Below are positions 11,713-22,982 of a stretch of DNA of 64,000 bases, in pieces. The notes under the pieces are model-generated. The model made no database searches and was not told where the DNA came from. It saw only the letters and a list, made by a program, of their open reading frames with translations. This stretch comes from Bidens hawaiensis. Its lineage: Eukaryota; Streptophyta; Magnoliopsida; Asterales; Asteraceae. Both the position numbers and the translations under genes were made by a program. Position 1 is the first letter of the stretch. Every line of letters starts with the position of its first letter. The DNA lies in the NCBI GenBank assembly GCA_021521415.1, contig JAIQDT010009184.1, forward strand, positions 23,803 through 87,802, given 5' to 3'.

Positions 11713-12601
11713 TCCGAATATAGCTTGAAATACAATACTAAAATTATTACAAGACGAAGAAAGCAAATTTAATTGTAACATGTTAACATTGTTGTAGGAA
11801 AATACATGATAAATATCAAAAGAATATAGTGTCTTATATCCATCTCTAACATTCCCAAATTCGTCACTCACATACTCTAACGTGCAAATTGCTAATCAAT
11901 TATTAGAAAAAAAAAGTTATTTACGAACATATTTATACAGCCAAATTTTCATCATCAAATTGTCAATAATATATCCATGTACACAAAATTGCCCTTGAAG
12001 TCAAAATGGTCCTTTTAGCCAATACAATGATGGAGAAGGTGATGGAGTGTATCCGGCCAACGATCTTTAGTCCATAATCATTTGGTGAGCCCCCAATTCT
12101 GTTACGCATTCTATTTTTGTTGCCCTTGGATTACTCATGTGACTATCATGCCACGCTTAATTTGATGAAGCGAAAGAAAAAAAAGTCAACATGTTAGCCA
12201 AAGTTTACTGTTCTAATAAGTTACTTTTAATACTATACATTCAGGAAATCACCTTCGATAACGTGAATAAACTTCTCATGTTATACTTCTAGACTCCCTG
12301 TAAACACAATTAATGCAATTAGTTATAATTTCATTATATTGAGGTTTACTATAAATAATAATATAATGTCAATACACAAAGATATAAGAAACACTAAATG
12401 AGTGATATTTCAACTATTTGAAAAAATCTAAAAAAATAAAAATAAATTTACCATTTAGCATCACACTTTAATAACCCAATTTGGAATAGCATACTAAATA
12501 AAAAAAATAAAAACATATGAAAGTCTTTGTTGCAAATTTCTTAGATTATATATTCTATTCTTCAAATTAAGCAACTTTATTAATTAGATTAAATAACTTA
12601 C

Positions 12602-12871
12602 CAGTCAAGAGATCATGGTCATGCTCCTCTGGATGGCAATCATCTTCCTTTGAAGCTATATAATCAATACAAAAAGGTCATTAATGGGATTTAAAAAGTT
12701 AATAATAAGATAATCGCGTCACTAATTTTTAAGTTAATGAGAGAAGGAAAATATTAAATCTTATTTTCTGAATGGGTATTTTTTATAATAGAGTTTCTAA
12801 ATGAGTTATTACCAGGTGAAACATTAGCTGAAGACCCGGTATAGAAGAACTTGGTGTGGTAGCATTCTGAG
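12602..12871 (-). other. Two exon-like segments in consistent phase
   Basis: On the minus strand, 12871-12813 reads YHTKFFYTGSSANVSP between an AAAG acceptor and a GTAATA donor. Then 12655-12602 reads SKEDDCHPEEHDHDLLT between an ATATAG acceptor and a GTAAGT donor. Both exons end in the same phase and join in frame. They lie about 1 kb inside the Helitron end at 11684 and on the same strand, so they may be element-encoded or captured. I do not recognise the protein with confidence. Confidence 0.3.
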
Positions 12872-14495
12872 CTTTAATTACAAGGAACTTTCTATATCAT
12901 TGTCATCCACAAACCTATTAAAAACATGTATTTAAAAATCATATAAAACAACATTTGATCAAATTGCTAATCTTTATTTTCTATGGGATGAAGAATAAAT
13001 ACAATCATGCCTCAGATAGAGCATCGCATTTTATTTTAGTTTTAGTTTTAGTTTCTTGGTAACAATTGAAGACTCCATGCATTTTGTTGATTCAAAGTTG
13101 ACTTTGGACTTGTTCTCATCTAAAAACATTTTCGTTTTTGAAAAATATATCAAACCGAACCAATGGTTATTTTATTGCGTTCAGTTTTTTAGTTTCCGGT
13201 TGATAGCAACCTAAACAAGCCCGAAATATATCAAACTGAATCAATAGTTATTTTTTTAAGAAAAAATAAAACCAAACCATTAGTTTATTATTTGGTTTGT
13301 TTATTATTACATCGGGCACTCTGGTAACGGTTTGATTATTTCGGCTACGTGTACATCTTTAAACAACACTTTTTCCTAAAACAACCGCATATTACAAGAC
13401 AAAAGTATTTGGTAAGCACGACCAAAAACCTATTAAAACAAAGAAACCAACCTTGAGCCAGGTAACTAATACACATAGTCTCCTGTGGTGATCTTAGCAT
13501 TCCTGAGCAGGAACCACGAGGTCTCGCAACAGTAAACGTCCAACTCATAAGTTACATATTACTATCTCTATTAACCAACATAACCGAACTGAACTAACTG
13601 AACCCAACTCATAAGTTGGGTTTTAGTTTTGTTTTCTCAAAAAAAAAAAAAAAAATTCCAGTTTAGTTTCACATGTATTCATCTCTCAAAAAATTCAATC
13701 GAACCAACAAAAACTAAAACGAGCCTATAATAAATAGCGGCCGAAATTTTTAGGCCAAAAGGTGTAATAACTAATCTATCATTAATTAAAGAAAATTCGA
13801 GACTAAAAGTATCATGCCCACCTTCGTTATTCTGGGCCATTTTTCATCCCAAAGATTTCAAAAATCTGAACCGAACCAATCATAAAAATCTGACTAAAAA
13901 TGAACCCGGACCCATCATGAAAATCAACCTAAAAACGAACTGAACAAATTTTTAAAATCGGGAAAAAAAACAGAACGCGTTGTGAATTCCAAAATCCTAA
14001 TACCAAAAACGAAACAGAACTGAACCCATTGTAAAAACCGAAAACCCAAAACCAGAAATACATAAAAGCACCCATCTTCAGACCATGCTTAAAACCGAAA
14101 AAATTGACACGAAACAATTTTCAAAAATACTTTTGCCGAAACAAAACAGTTTTCAAAAATACTTGAAACCGAAAAAAACCAAAACCAAACTCATTATGAA
14201 AACTGAAAACCAAAAAAATGACACTAAACATATTTACAAAAAGTAAGAACCAAATTTTTGGTTTTTGGTTCGGTTAATCCATAACATAATAAACACACTC
14301 CTACCCACATAGTGGGCAATAAAGAAAGTTCATGTTGACCTTCTAGTAACAGCTCTGGTTTATATCTTGCAGTCTCAAGATTATGTAAAAATGATAGCTA
14401 AATTTATAAAAATAATACTAGTAATAATAATAATAAGATTGTAACTATAAATATTTATGGGAACAAAAGAGAACTATATATTTTGACAATTTGAC

Positions 14496-14533
<38 letters not shown>

Positions 14534-15949
14534 CAACCGAAATGAATTGGTTATTAATGGTGATGATATGGTATAATTAAAAAAACTGCTATTTGACATT
14601 TGAAAGTAAAACTTTGTGCAAATTTTTCATATTGCCCCAGCACAAATATGATCAAAATGCCCCTGCACAGATTTGTGTACATACACGCACAAAATAAGTA
14701 GAACAAAGATAACACAGTAATTAACCGAAGAGGTTTTTTTTGGTTTATGATTTTGTTACTTTAGATATAATTGAATCCATTGATCAAAATGAACCCACTG
14801 ATTTTGTTAATTTTCTATGGTTCATTAACATCTTGTATAAAAGTGTGTGAAAGATCATTCAAGTTTAAATGATAAATAATATTTTGCCCTTCGTTATTAT
14901 CAGCATGCTCATTTTTGGTGTTTTCGTAACCTCAGCTTCGTTGTGACATCAACCGTATGCCCCCATGAAAGCACTTGTTTGATCATTATTTCAAAGTCTT
15001 AAGGTGATGTATATAGCAATTTCTTATCTGCAAGTAACAGTTTAGCATAAATCAAATGTAAACACAAACAAACATATAAGAGCGGCTATATAAGAAAACC
15101 AAAAGAGAGTGGGTTACCTATTCAGCTATCAATGATCAGACCGCTATACCGAACCCGGGCTGAGCTAATTCCAAACTGTCCCGCTTTCCCTTTTCCTATT
15201 CAGGCCTGTAAATATACTAAATAATTAACATTGCCATCATTAACCTAAGAAGTATGTAAAAAATGCAAATAAAATAAATTAAAATAAAAATAGCATGTGC
15301 TTTTTTTAGCATGCGTCGAGCTAAGCCCGAGCCTCTAATAAAGTTGGTTTAGCACGTTAGTTATCAAACTCGAGCCTTGCATAAGAAGCATGTTTAGGTT
15401 CGTCGAGCTTTAACGAACCTTGTGAATTTTTAAGTTTAATATCTTTTGAAATTCAATTCAAATCATTAAGAACTTATATAAACTAATTAATATATAATAA
15501 ACGAGCCAAGCCCAAGCTTGAAAAGGTAACTCACAAGCTGAGCTCGAGCTTTAGAAAAAGAGCTTGAAACAAATCAAACTCAAACTTGAGCTCTCGTAAG
15601 TAAAATGAAGCCGAACTCGTTGAAATCCCTAATGAGTAATCAAATTTAATGTCATTCTTTAAGGGAAAAAATGTATAAGGAAATTAATACAACATGAGCA
15701 GAGATAAAAAGAATGTGAGTATACCTTTACTTTCTCAAAGAATAACACGAAGTCGTCATTAGCAAGATGACCAATGCATCATTGAATGCAAATGACATCA
15801 TACTTTCCTGAACATTACACTACCTCTACTGTCATAAACTCTATTGCAAAATGATATATGGAATTACAAACTCATAACACAAAATAAAAAGGTTTGAAAT
15901 ACTCACCTATGAAACTTATTCATTCATTATCTTTTGAATTGTGATGCTA
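12872..15949. other. AT-rich repeats, no gene recognised
   Basis: From 13140 to 14290 phrases like AACCGAAC, AAAACCGAAA and CCGAACCAA recur in degenerate form. From 15300 to 15610 a second family repeats GAGCTCGAGCTT and AACGAGCC phrases. A TTA microsatellite is listed separately. No frame longer than about 70 codons looks protein-like. Confidence 0.35.
14496..14532. repeat. TTA trinucleotide microsatellite
   Basis: Twelve or so tandem TTA/ATT units. Confidence 0.9.
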
Positions 15950-16600
15950 TGATGTATATCATTCATTACAAATTATTAAACAAACAACAATTACAAATTA
16001 AATTCTTGATTGTATCATTTCTAACTTAAATTCTTCACCAAGTCTTCACCAACCTGCATTAAATTTCTACGATAACCTACATATGCGTTTAAAATAGAAT
16101 TTTCTCAACAACACATGTTGAGTGAGCAACACACCAGTTTAGTTGTACATATAATATATATAACAAAAATACATAGCTGCAACAAGTCATATGAGAATAA
16201 CAAATTAACCAAATGAGCAAGTATAACTGAGATGTCGAGAAGCACAAGGCTATAACGACTGGCGTATGATCATACTAGACTGAGATTATGTTGGACCTCT
16301 CCGAATGCGGTTCATGTAAAGCATGTAAGCACATAAACAAGTAAGGTATAAGTTGTTAACACATAAGACAAAAGTTGCAGTTTTGAGTATAAGTATACAT
16401 GAGAAATATAATTTAAGCATATGTCCCCAAAACATGGAAAAAAAAAGTAAAATAGGGGAATGTGGTACTCACCTTAATAGACGAGAAAAAACGAATAAGA
16501 TAATAATAAGAATGTGGGTGATTGATCAAGCTCTTCGAGAAACACCAACGAGATGTCCTAGTAACGGATAATTGAGGAACATAAGTATAATTTGAATAAC
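15950..16600 (-). repeat. Partial inverted copy of the solo LTR 1 family
   Basis: This segment matches 19560-20480 in reverse complement. Shared landmarks are AGTCTTCACCAACCTGCATT, ACACATGTTGAGTGAGCAAC, GTTGGACCTCTCCGAATGC and GGGAATGTGGTACTCACC. It lacks the TA-flanked element that sits inside solo LTR 1 at 19881-20267, so that insertion came after the two copies separated. Ends are not sharp, and the copy looks truncated on both sides. Confidence 0.6.
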
Positions 16601-16679
16601 GGAACTAAGATTAGATAAATGTTTGGGATTCGATGATTGAGTGCATTCTAACGTAGGTTTAATATTAATAGATTCGATA

Positions 16680-17380
16680 AAATCCCGATACATTCAAGGT
16701 TAAAACTCATCATTCAAAACTCAAAATTGATCGACTAAAGCTTCAAATTGATGATTTATCGAATCGATTTCAAAGATTAACCGATCAATTGGCTTCAGTT
16801 TCAATTTCAATTCTTATAAAAGCTAAACAAAGACCTGTGAAACAAGGGAGAGGCGTTCATGTTTTTCCAGCGAGTTGCAGGACCCTCTTTGTCGAGTCCT
16901 GATACATTCAAGGTTAAAACCCATCACTCAAAGTCAAAAAATTGATCGAGTGAAGCTTCAAATTCATGTTTAACTGGATCAATTTCAAGGTTAATGAGTG
17001 AGTTAACGTACAATAATCACTTAACGTACGTACTCGAAATACGTTAAATTTTAAAAACACTAAAGCGTTCAAGCTAAACTCCCAACCCTAAAACATTCAA
17101 GGTTAAACCTTTAAACGTTTAAGTTTAAAATCTAAAACGTTCAGGCAAAAAAACTTAAGCATACATGCTTAAATCATGATACATTCAAGGTTAAAACTCA
17201 ACATTCAAAACTCAAAATTTATCGACTGAAGCTTCAAATTGATGATTTATTGAATCGATTTCAAATATTAACCAATCAATTGGCTTCAGTTTCAATTTCA
17301 GTTCTTATAAAAAGCTAAACAAAGACATGTGAAACAAGGGGAGAGGCGTTCATGTTTTTCCAGCGAGTTGTTTGTCGACT
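16680..17380. repeat. Direct repeat of about 200 bp, with a partial third copy
   Basis: Segments 16690-16885 and 17175-17370 are near-identical direct repeats. Both contain TACATTCAAGGTTAAAACTC, GATGATTTAT, CAATTGGCTTCAGTTTCAAT and GGCGTTCATGTTTTTCC. A third, partial copy lies at 16900-16990. Between them are ACGTTAAA-type short repeats. A minus-strand frame starting near 17522 reads through the second copy but has no family I recognise. Confidence 0.6.
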
Positions 17381-18120
17381 CCAATGATGGTGAAGGAGAT
17401 ATGTTGATGCTGGAGAGTGGTGGATCAGTGGTGGTGGAATTAGATTGAGGGAGATCGGCGAGGGCAGATGAGTGTGTTATGTTATTTAGGTTTTCTGAAA
17501 TTAACGTTCTGTGTGCTCGCATACGTAATGTACCATAAGGAATTAATGTACCAGATCCTTTATCTTAGTTCCACATATGTAATCGCAATCTGATTCCCAA
17601 ATAAACATGTTGGTGGTGTTGTGTCAGCTTATGAAATCCCAAAGGTGTTTCAAGATCTCTTTCATAACATTTGTTGTTTTATGATCGTAATGGTTGCTAA
17701 TAGCTATAGACTATAGAGCCTTCAGCACACCTAGAAGTAGAGTTCATCAGGATGTTATTAGAAGGCTGTTGAAAAGTGGAGTTTTATCAAACTCCATCTT
17801 TACGCGAATGTAGAGAAAAATAACATGTTTGCAGTGAAGAGTCTGTTACATCGAAGATTAGCTCCTGCTATCATAGACATAACGTAAAGAAAATTAACAG
17901 AAAATATGATGTTCGTTTCTTCGAAGAATAGCTCATGTTCTAATATACATTATGTAAAGAAAATTAACGGAAAAACTATGGTCTAAAGATACTTCAATCA
18001 CGTTCGTCCATCGTGCTTTTTTTGTAAACAATGGTTACCAACAATAAACGAGTACGATGGAGGAAGACACAGTAATCACGTTAAATAGAATTCTTAACTT
18101 CTCAAAATCTTTAATTGGAG
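17381..18120. other. Intergenic, with a short tandem duplication
   Basis: No gene recognised. Segments 17825-17895 and 17905-17970 are imperfect tandem copies (both end TAAAGAAAATTAAC). From 18050 a degenerate unit of about 65-70 bp begins (GGAAGACAC, then TAACTTCT, then CTTTAATTGGAGTT). It recurs at 20651-20712, 22983-23040 and 23420-23550. Confidence 0.35.
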
Positions 18121-18453
18121 TTAATTGTAACAACTCGGGTTTTCGAATTAATATTTTTATTGAATACCCGACCCATTTTGATGTTCGGGAAGTTTATTGC
18201 GTTTATCAAAATAAATTAATTATTTTACTAATATTTAATTAGTTACAAATATATCTTTTGAGTTTTTACACATTTAACCCAAAATGCAAGTTTTAACTTC
18301 TTTTGATGTTCATGATTCACTGTACATTAGCCTTAACATTAATTGATAAATCAGTAAACAGATTGATCGATTGTTGTTATTAGGGTTTGTATCAGTAGGA
18401 TCTGCTGTCCAATTTGTTTTTAATGTATAAAGGTTTTATCAAGCTACCAGTGT

Positions 18454-18502
18454 TAGCTCAGATGGTTGGTATTAAGGTTGCAGAGTGGCAGGTCGCGAGG
18501 CC
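18454..18502 (+). repeat. tRNA-like A and B boxes (SINE head or tRNA pseudogene)
   Basis: TAGCTCAGATGG at 18454-18465 fits the Pol III A box (TRGCNNAGYNGG). GGTCGCGAGGCC at 18491-18502 resembles the B box (GGTTCGANTCC) with changes, and the spacing is that of a tRNA gene. No cloverleaf with an intact acceptor stem is evident, so it is not called a tRNA gene. It sits about 25 bp downstream of the LTR TATA box. Confidence 0.4.
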
Positions 18503-18682
18503 ACCCCGTTTATTTTGGTTATTTTTAGAGTTTATTAATTTTAAACAATTTTTATGAATAATTAATATAATAATAATTAAATAAATTATTTTATTAAGAA
18601 CCGACTATAGAACTTATGTTTTCTTGCACTTTTCGTCCGTGTATGTACATATATGTTGACATATATGTATATATATATAGGG

Positions 18683-18746
<64 letters not shown>

Positions 18747-18751
<5 letters not shown>

Positions 18752-19110
18752 ATCATTTAAGAACTTTAAAAAAGTTAAGAACTCTTAGGAACTTTACACA
18801 ACCAAACATTTTTTTAGTCTTATTTATATATTAACATTATCATATTTTATATAAAAAATTTTGATTACATATATTAATCACAAGTTTACATATATGTAAA
18901 ACTTATGTACTAACAAATTTACATTGGTGTAAAACAAAACAAATATATGTATAAAAACTAATTCTCAAAATTGTAATCGTAAATTTAGATATAATAATAA
19001 AACTAAACTCAAATAACATTAACATACAAAAAATTTTATAAAAAACGTTAGTTTTCAAGGGTTCCTTCAAGTTCTTAAATAATTTAACAGTTCTGTAATG
19101 ACACACATCT

Positions 19111-19111
<1 letters not shown>
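18747..19111. mobile_element. TA-flanked hairpin element, copy 1
   Basis: Ends read ATCATTTAAGAACTTTAAA on the left and, in reverse complement, CATTACAGAACTGTTAAAT on the right. TA runs lie on both sides (18688-18746 and 19112-19165). Internal sequence closely matches copy 2 at 19881-20267, in the same orientation. Non-coding and non-autonomous. Confidence 0.6.
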
Positions 19112-19165
<54 letters not shown>

Positions 19166-19880
19166 CTTTAACTAACTTATAATTCTTAAAGATGTATTTT
19201 ATTCATACAATATTTCTATATATTATACAAAATATTATAGTGTACTTATAAACGGATTAATAAACTAATAATATTTTTAAAGATGGGTTTTACTTGTACA
19301 ATATTTTTATATAATAAAATATTATAATATACTTTATTTGTAATTTAACAAACTAATATTTTTTCATATAATATCTTTATATAAAATATAATATTATATA
19401 ATATTAACTTAATAATAATTATAATTATCGTACTCACTTATCCGATCTAGTTCATTAACTTAGCGTATCTTCGTATTCTTTTTCCTTATTAGGCTTTTCG
19501 TCAACTCGCGTGACCCGCTGTCATTATTTTTAGTGTTATCCATTCACTTTTATTCGTCTAACGAGGTGAGTACCACATTCCCCTCTTTTTACTCGTTTTC
19601 TCACGTTTTGGGGACATATGCGTAAATATATTTCTCATATATACTTATACTCAAAACTGCAACTTTGTCTTATGGGTTAACAACTTATACCTTACTTGTT
19701 TATGTGCTTATTTGCTCCGTATGCTTCCGCATTCGGAGAGGTCCAACATAATCTCAGTCTAGTATGATCATACACCAGTCGTTATAGCCTTTGTGCTTCT
19801 CGACATCTCAGTTATACTTGCTCATTTGGTTAATTTGTTATTCTCATATGACTTGTTGCAATACTTATATATATATATAT

Positions 19881-20264
19881 AGGGTTGGTATACTTTAAGA
19901 ACTCCAAAAAATTTAAGAACTGTTAGGAACTCTAAACAATCAAACATTTTTTTAATTTTTTTATATACTAACATTATTTAAGAGTAGTTTTATCATATTT
20001 TATATAAAAAATTTTGATTACATATATAAATCACAAGTTTACATATGTGTAAATTTATGTATTAACAAATTTACATAGGTGTAAAATACAGCATAGATAT
20101 GTATAAAAACTAATTTTCAAAACTGTAATTATAAATACAGATATACAAAATGATGAAACTACACTCAAATAACATTAACATACAAATTTTTTTATAAAAA
20201 ACGTTAGTTTTCAATGGTTCCTTCAAGTTCTTAAATAATTTAAGGGTTCTGTAATGATACTCAT

Positions 20265-20267
<3 letters not shown>
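19881..20267. mobile_element. TA-flanked hairpin element, copy 2
   Basis: Starts AGGGTTGGTATACTTTAAG inside a TA run and ends with ATGATACTCATCCT before another TA run (20268-20310). It shares long stretches with copy 1, such as TTTTATATAAAAAATTTTG and GGTTCCTTCAAGTTCTTAAA. The inverted copy of the host LTR (15950-16600) lacks it at the matching site. Confidence 0.65.
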
Positions 20268-20311
<44 letters not shown>

Positions 20312-20645
20312 TATTTGTATATTTAAACTGGTGTGTTGCTCACTCAACATGTGTTGTTGACAAAATTCTATTTTATACGCATATGCAGGTTATCGTAGGA
20401 ATTTAATGCAGGTTGGTGAAGACTTAGTGAAGAATTTAAGTTAGAAAATAATTAATCAAGATCATTTGTGATATAAGTTGTATTGTTGTATGATTATGGA
20501 TTATGTATTTGTTGTATTTGATTTATTTGAAAACTTAATTTAATTAATAGATATTGTCATTTAAATGTTGCTTGATAGTAACCTTTGAAAAGCTGTGAGC
20601 AATCGGTTCCACCCCGGCATTTCCGCCATAGGTTGGGGTGTGACA

Positions 20646-20712
20646 TTAATGATGGCGGAAGACACGATGATCATGATAAAGAGAATTTTTAACATCTACA
20701 ACTCTTTAATTG
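20646..20712. other. 67-bp host remnant between two solo LTRs
   Basis: It holds the right target duplication of solo LTR 1 (TTAAT, 20646-20650) and the left one of solo LTR 2 (AATTG, 20708-20712). When LTR 2 is mentally removed, CTTTAATTG joins GAGTTGAT. This matches the unit just left of LTR 1 (CTTTAATTGGAGTTAAT) and so supports both boundaries. Confidence 0.75.
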
Positions 20713-22982
20713 TGTAATACCCCGTTTCATGTTTCGGTTAATAAAATAATAATAATATTAATTATTATGAGTTAGGCTTGTGTTGGGTTAAATAATGTAG
20801 GTAATGGACTTGGATTAGTAAGGAAGAAAGACAGACTATGGGCTTAGACCCATGATCCATAAATATATACTATAATTATTCATTTATCCATTCATTTCCA
20901 CTCATTCCATACACCATCCAAAACACACACTTAAGCTCTCTCTCATATTTCTCTCTTTCTCTAGCCGTACCCAAGAGGAAACCGAGCATCGATCGGAGGT
21001 AATGATGTTAAAATCTTGAATAGACCCAAACCCGCTAGATCTAGTCGTGAAACAACTAACCGACACCCTCAACCGTTAAATTCACGAGATTCGGATGGAA
21101 TCGGGTATAAGCCGATCGAATGACGAGCTTAGGGGTCACCCTGGCTCGAATCTGGATCGATCGGGGAGAAAAACGGTGTAAAAACACGTTTTTCCGGCAC
21201 GACGGGGCCAGAAAGACAGCGCCGGAAAGGCGACGCATGAATAGGGAATGTCAGGGAATGTTCTGACACTCTCTGCCCTAACCCTAGGCGCGTGTAACGA
21301 ATGAGCTATGCCCATTCGTTAAGAAAGAATAACGAATGAACCACATTCGTTGAGCCCTTCGCTACGCCATTCGTTAAGGGGAACTGACGAATGAGCTCTC
21401 ATTCATTAGGATCATTCGTTAGGGCCATTCGCAATGCCAATCGTTATGGAAAACTAACGAATGAACCCCCATTCGTTGAAAGGTTCATTCGTTAGCCAGA
21501 ACAAGCAAATGAGTCCTTCGTTATGAAAGACCCATTCATTAAGAAGTATCCCCATTCGTTATAGGATTCTCATTCGTTATAGAATCCCCATTCATTAGAT
21601 GTTCATCCATCAGTCAGGTTAACGAATGAACCCCCATTCGTTAAGGGGGTGTATAACAAATAAGAGTTTGATAAAATGACAGAAATGACCCTGGACTTAG
21701 AAAAGAATGATTTAAAAACATAGAAGCCCTTGGACTTTATTAATTGATGAAAGATACCTTAAAGGGTTAATGGGTTAGCAATAAAATATTATTAAAGAAT
21801 TCCAATGGAAATTTTGTTAAGAACAGCTTAACCCCAGCCAGAGGGCTCTGCCTCTTGGACCCCGCTAAGGGCTGCTGCCCCTAGAACCCTGCTGCCAGGG
21901 GCGCTGCCCCCGGACCCCTGTTCGTTGAGGGTTATAATTAAACTAGAAATGCAATATGGGTAGTGATAGTTAATTAATACGTGTAATTGTTATACAGTTA
22001 GTCGCGCACATCTAAAGAAAGAAATAACCATTAACGGGGAACGTAACAGGACGCAGGTGAGTTTCTAGCCCCATTTCCTTGTTATGTTTTCGGGGTTGTG
22101 TGCATACTCGATGTGATTAGTTAATACACTTACCCTAAGTGGTAAGTATATGTCTTATATGATTTATGTGATAATGATTGAGGTTATGAATGAATGATTG
22201 TCGGTACGTGAACAATCTTCGGATATTGCACGTATCGCCAGGAAAGGTGAGTTTTACATAAGATGCATGAATGATATATGAATGATTAAGAATATGTATG
22301 AATGTATATAATAGAATGTACGTGTAAAGAAGCGTATGTATGGTTGTATGGAAAGAAGGGACCATACCCTAATAATATATGAGATAGAATGGACCAGACC
22401 CTAATAATATCTGAGATAGAGAAGAAAGGGACCAGTCCCTAATAATATCTGAGATAGTGAAGAAAGGGACCAGACCCTACAAATATCTGAGATAGTAAAG
22501 ATAGTTATGTATGTATGATGAAAGTATGAAAGTGTGATGGTATAAAAGAATGTATGAAGGTATGAATGAAAGAAAGAAAGAAAGAAAGTATATATGTACG
22601 AATGAAAGAAAGGTAACAGTCTAAGTATGCAATATGTATCTTCGGATACGTATATATGTAAGTATATGAATGTATTGTATGTTGCATGATTAACTAGAAC
22701 TCACTCAACGTAGCTGACTTTTAGTATGCGCGCAGGTGAGTAGGACGAGACAGTTATGACAGGAGAATAAGAAGCTGGCATATGAAGAGTTATGATGTTA
22801 TTATGAATGATGTTTTATTTTGAAAGACAAAAGATGTTTATTTAAGACAAGATTTTTAAGTGATATGAAATGTTTATTGAAAGTTTTATATTCCGCGAAA
22901 GTTTTAATTCACTATGATATTTAGAACTGTGTTTATGAGTAAATCTAATGCCAAAGTAGGGCACCGGGACCGAGGCCTTACA
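20713..22982 (+). repeat. Solo LTR 2 (same family as element A) with perfect 5-bp target duplication
   Basis: Starts TGTAATACCCCG, ends CGAGGCCTTACA, flanked by AATTG on both sides (20708-20712 and 22983-22987). A TATA box (ATAAATATATAC) lies near 20859-20870, followed by a CT-rich leader, so the sense strand is plus. Downstream come an array of ATTCGTTA/TAACGAAT palindrome halves (21297-21655) and five units containing GGACCAGACCCTAATAATATCTGAGATAG-like phrases (22360-22500). The 3' LTR of element A (43843-46176) is the same family on the minus strand. No internal region is left here. Confidence 0.8.
21297..21655. repeat. Array of ATTCGTTA / TAACGAAT half-sites in solo LTR 2
   Basis: Roughly 18 copies of ATTCGTTA or its complement, including near-variants such as ATTCATTA, in about 360 bp. 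Both orientations are interspersed, so neighbouring copies can pair as hairpins. The array starts about 430 bp downstream of the LTR TATA box, in the transcribed part. Confidence 0.75.

Larger units (their letters stand above)
18126..20645 (+). repeat. Solo LTR 1 with perfect 5-bp target duplication
   Basis: The segment starts TGTAACAACTCGGG and ends GGTTGGGGTGTGACA. It is flanked by TTAAT on both sides (18121-18125 and 20646-20650). No gag-pol, primer-binding site or second LTR is adjacent, so it is a solo LTR left by recombination between the LTRs of one element. A TATA box (TGTATAAAGG) lies near 18424. Nested in it are a tRNA-like segment and two TA-flanked hairpin elements. TG/CA ends and the TGTGACA terminus suit plant Ty3/gypsy elements. 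Confidence 0.75.

Noticed and set aside
18454..18502. Functional tRNA gene
   Set aside because: Only internal promoter boxes are recognisable; no acceptor stem or anticodon arm pairs convincingly.
21297..21655. CRISPR-like spaced repeats
   Set aside because: Repeats are 8-10 nt, in mixed orientation, with irregular short spacers, inside a plant LTR; no cas genes. The same applies to 60050-60385.
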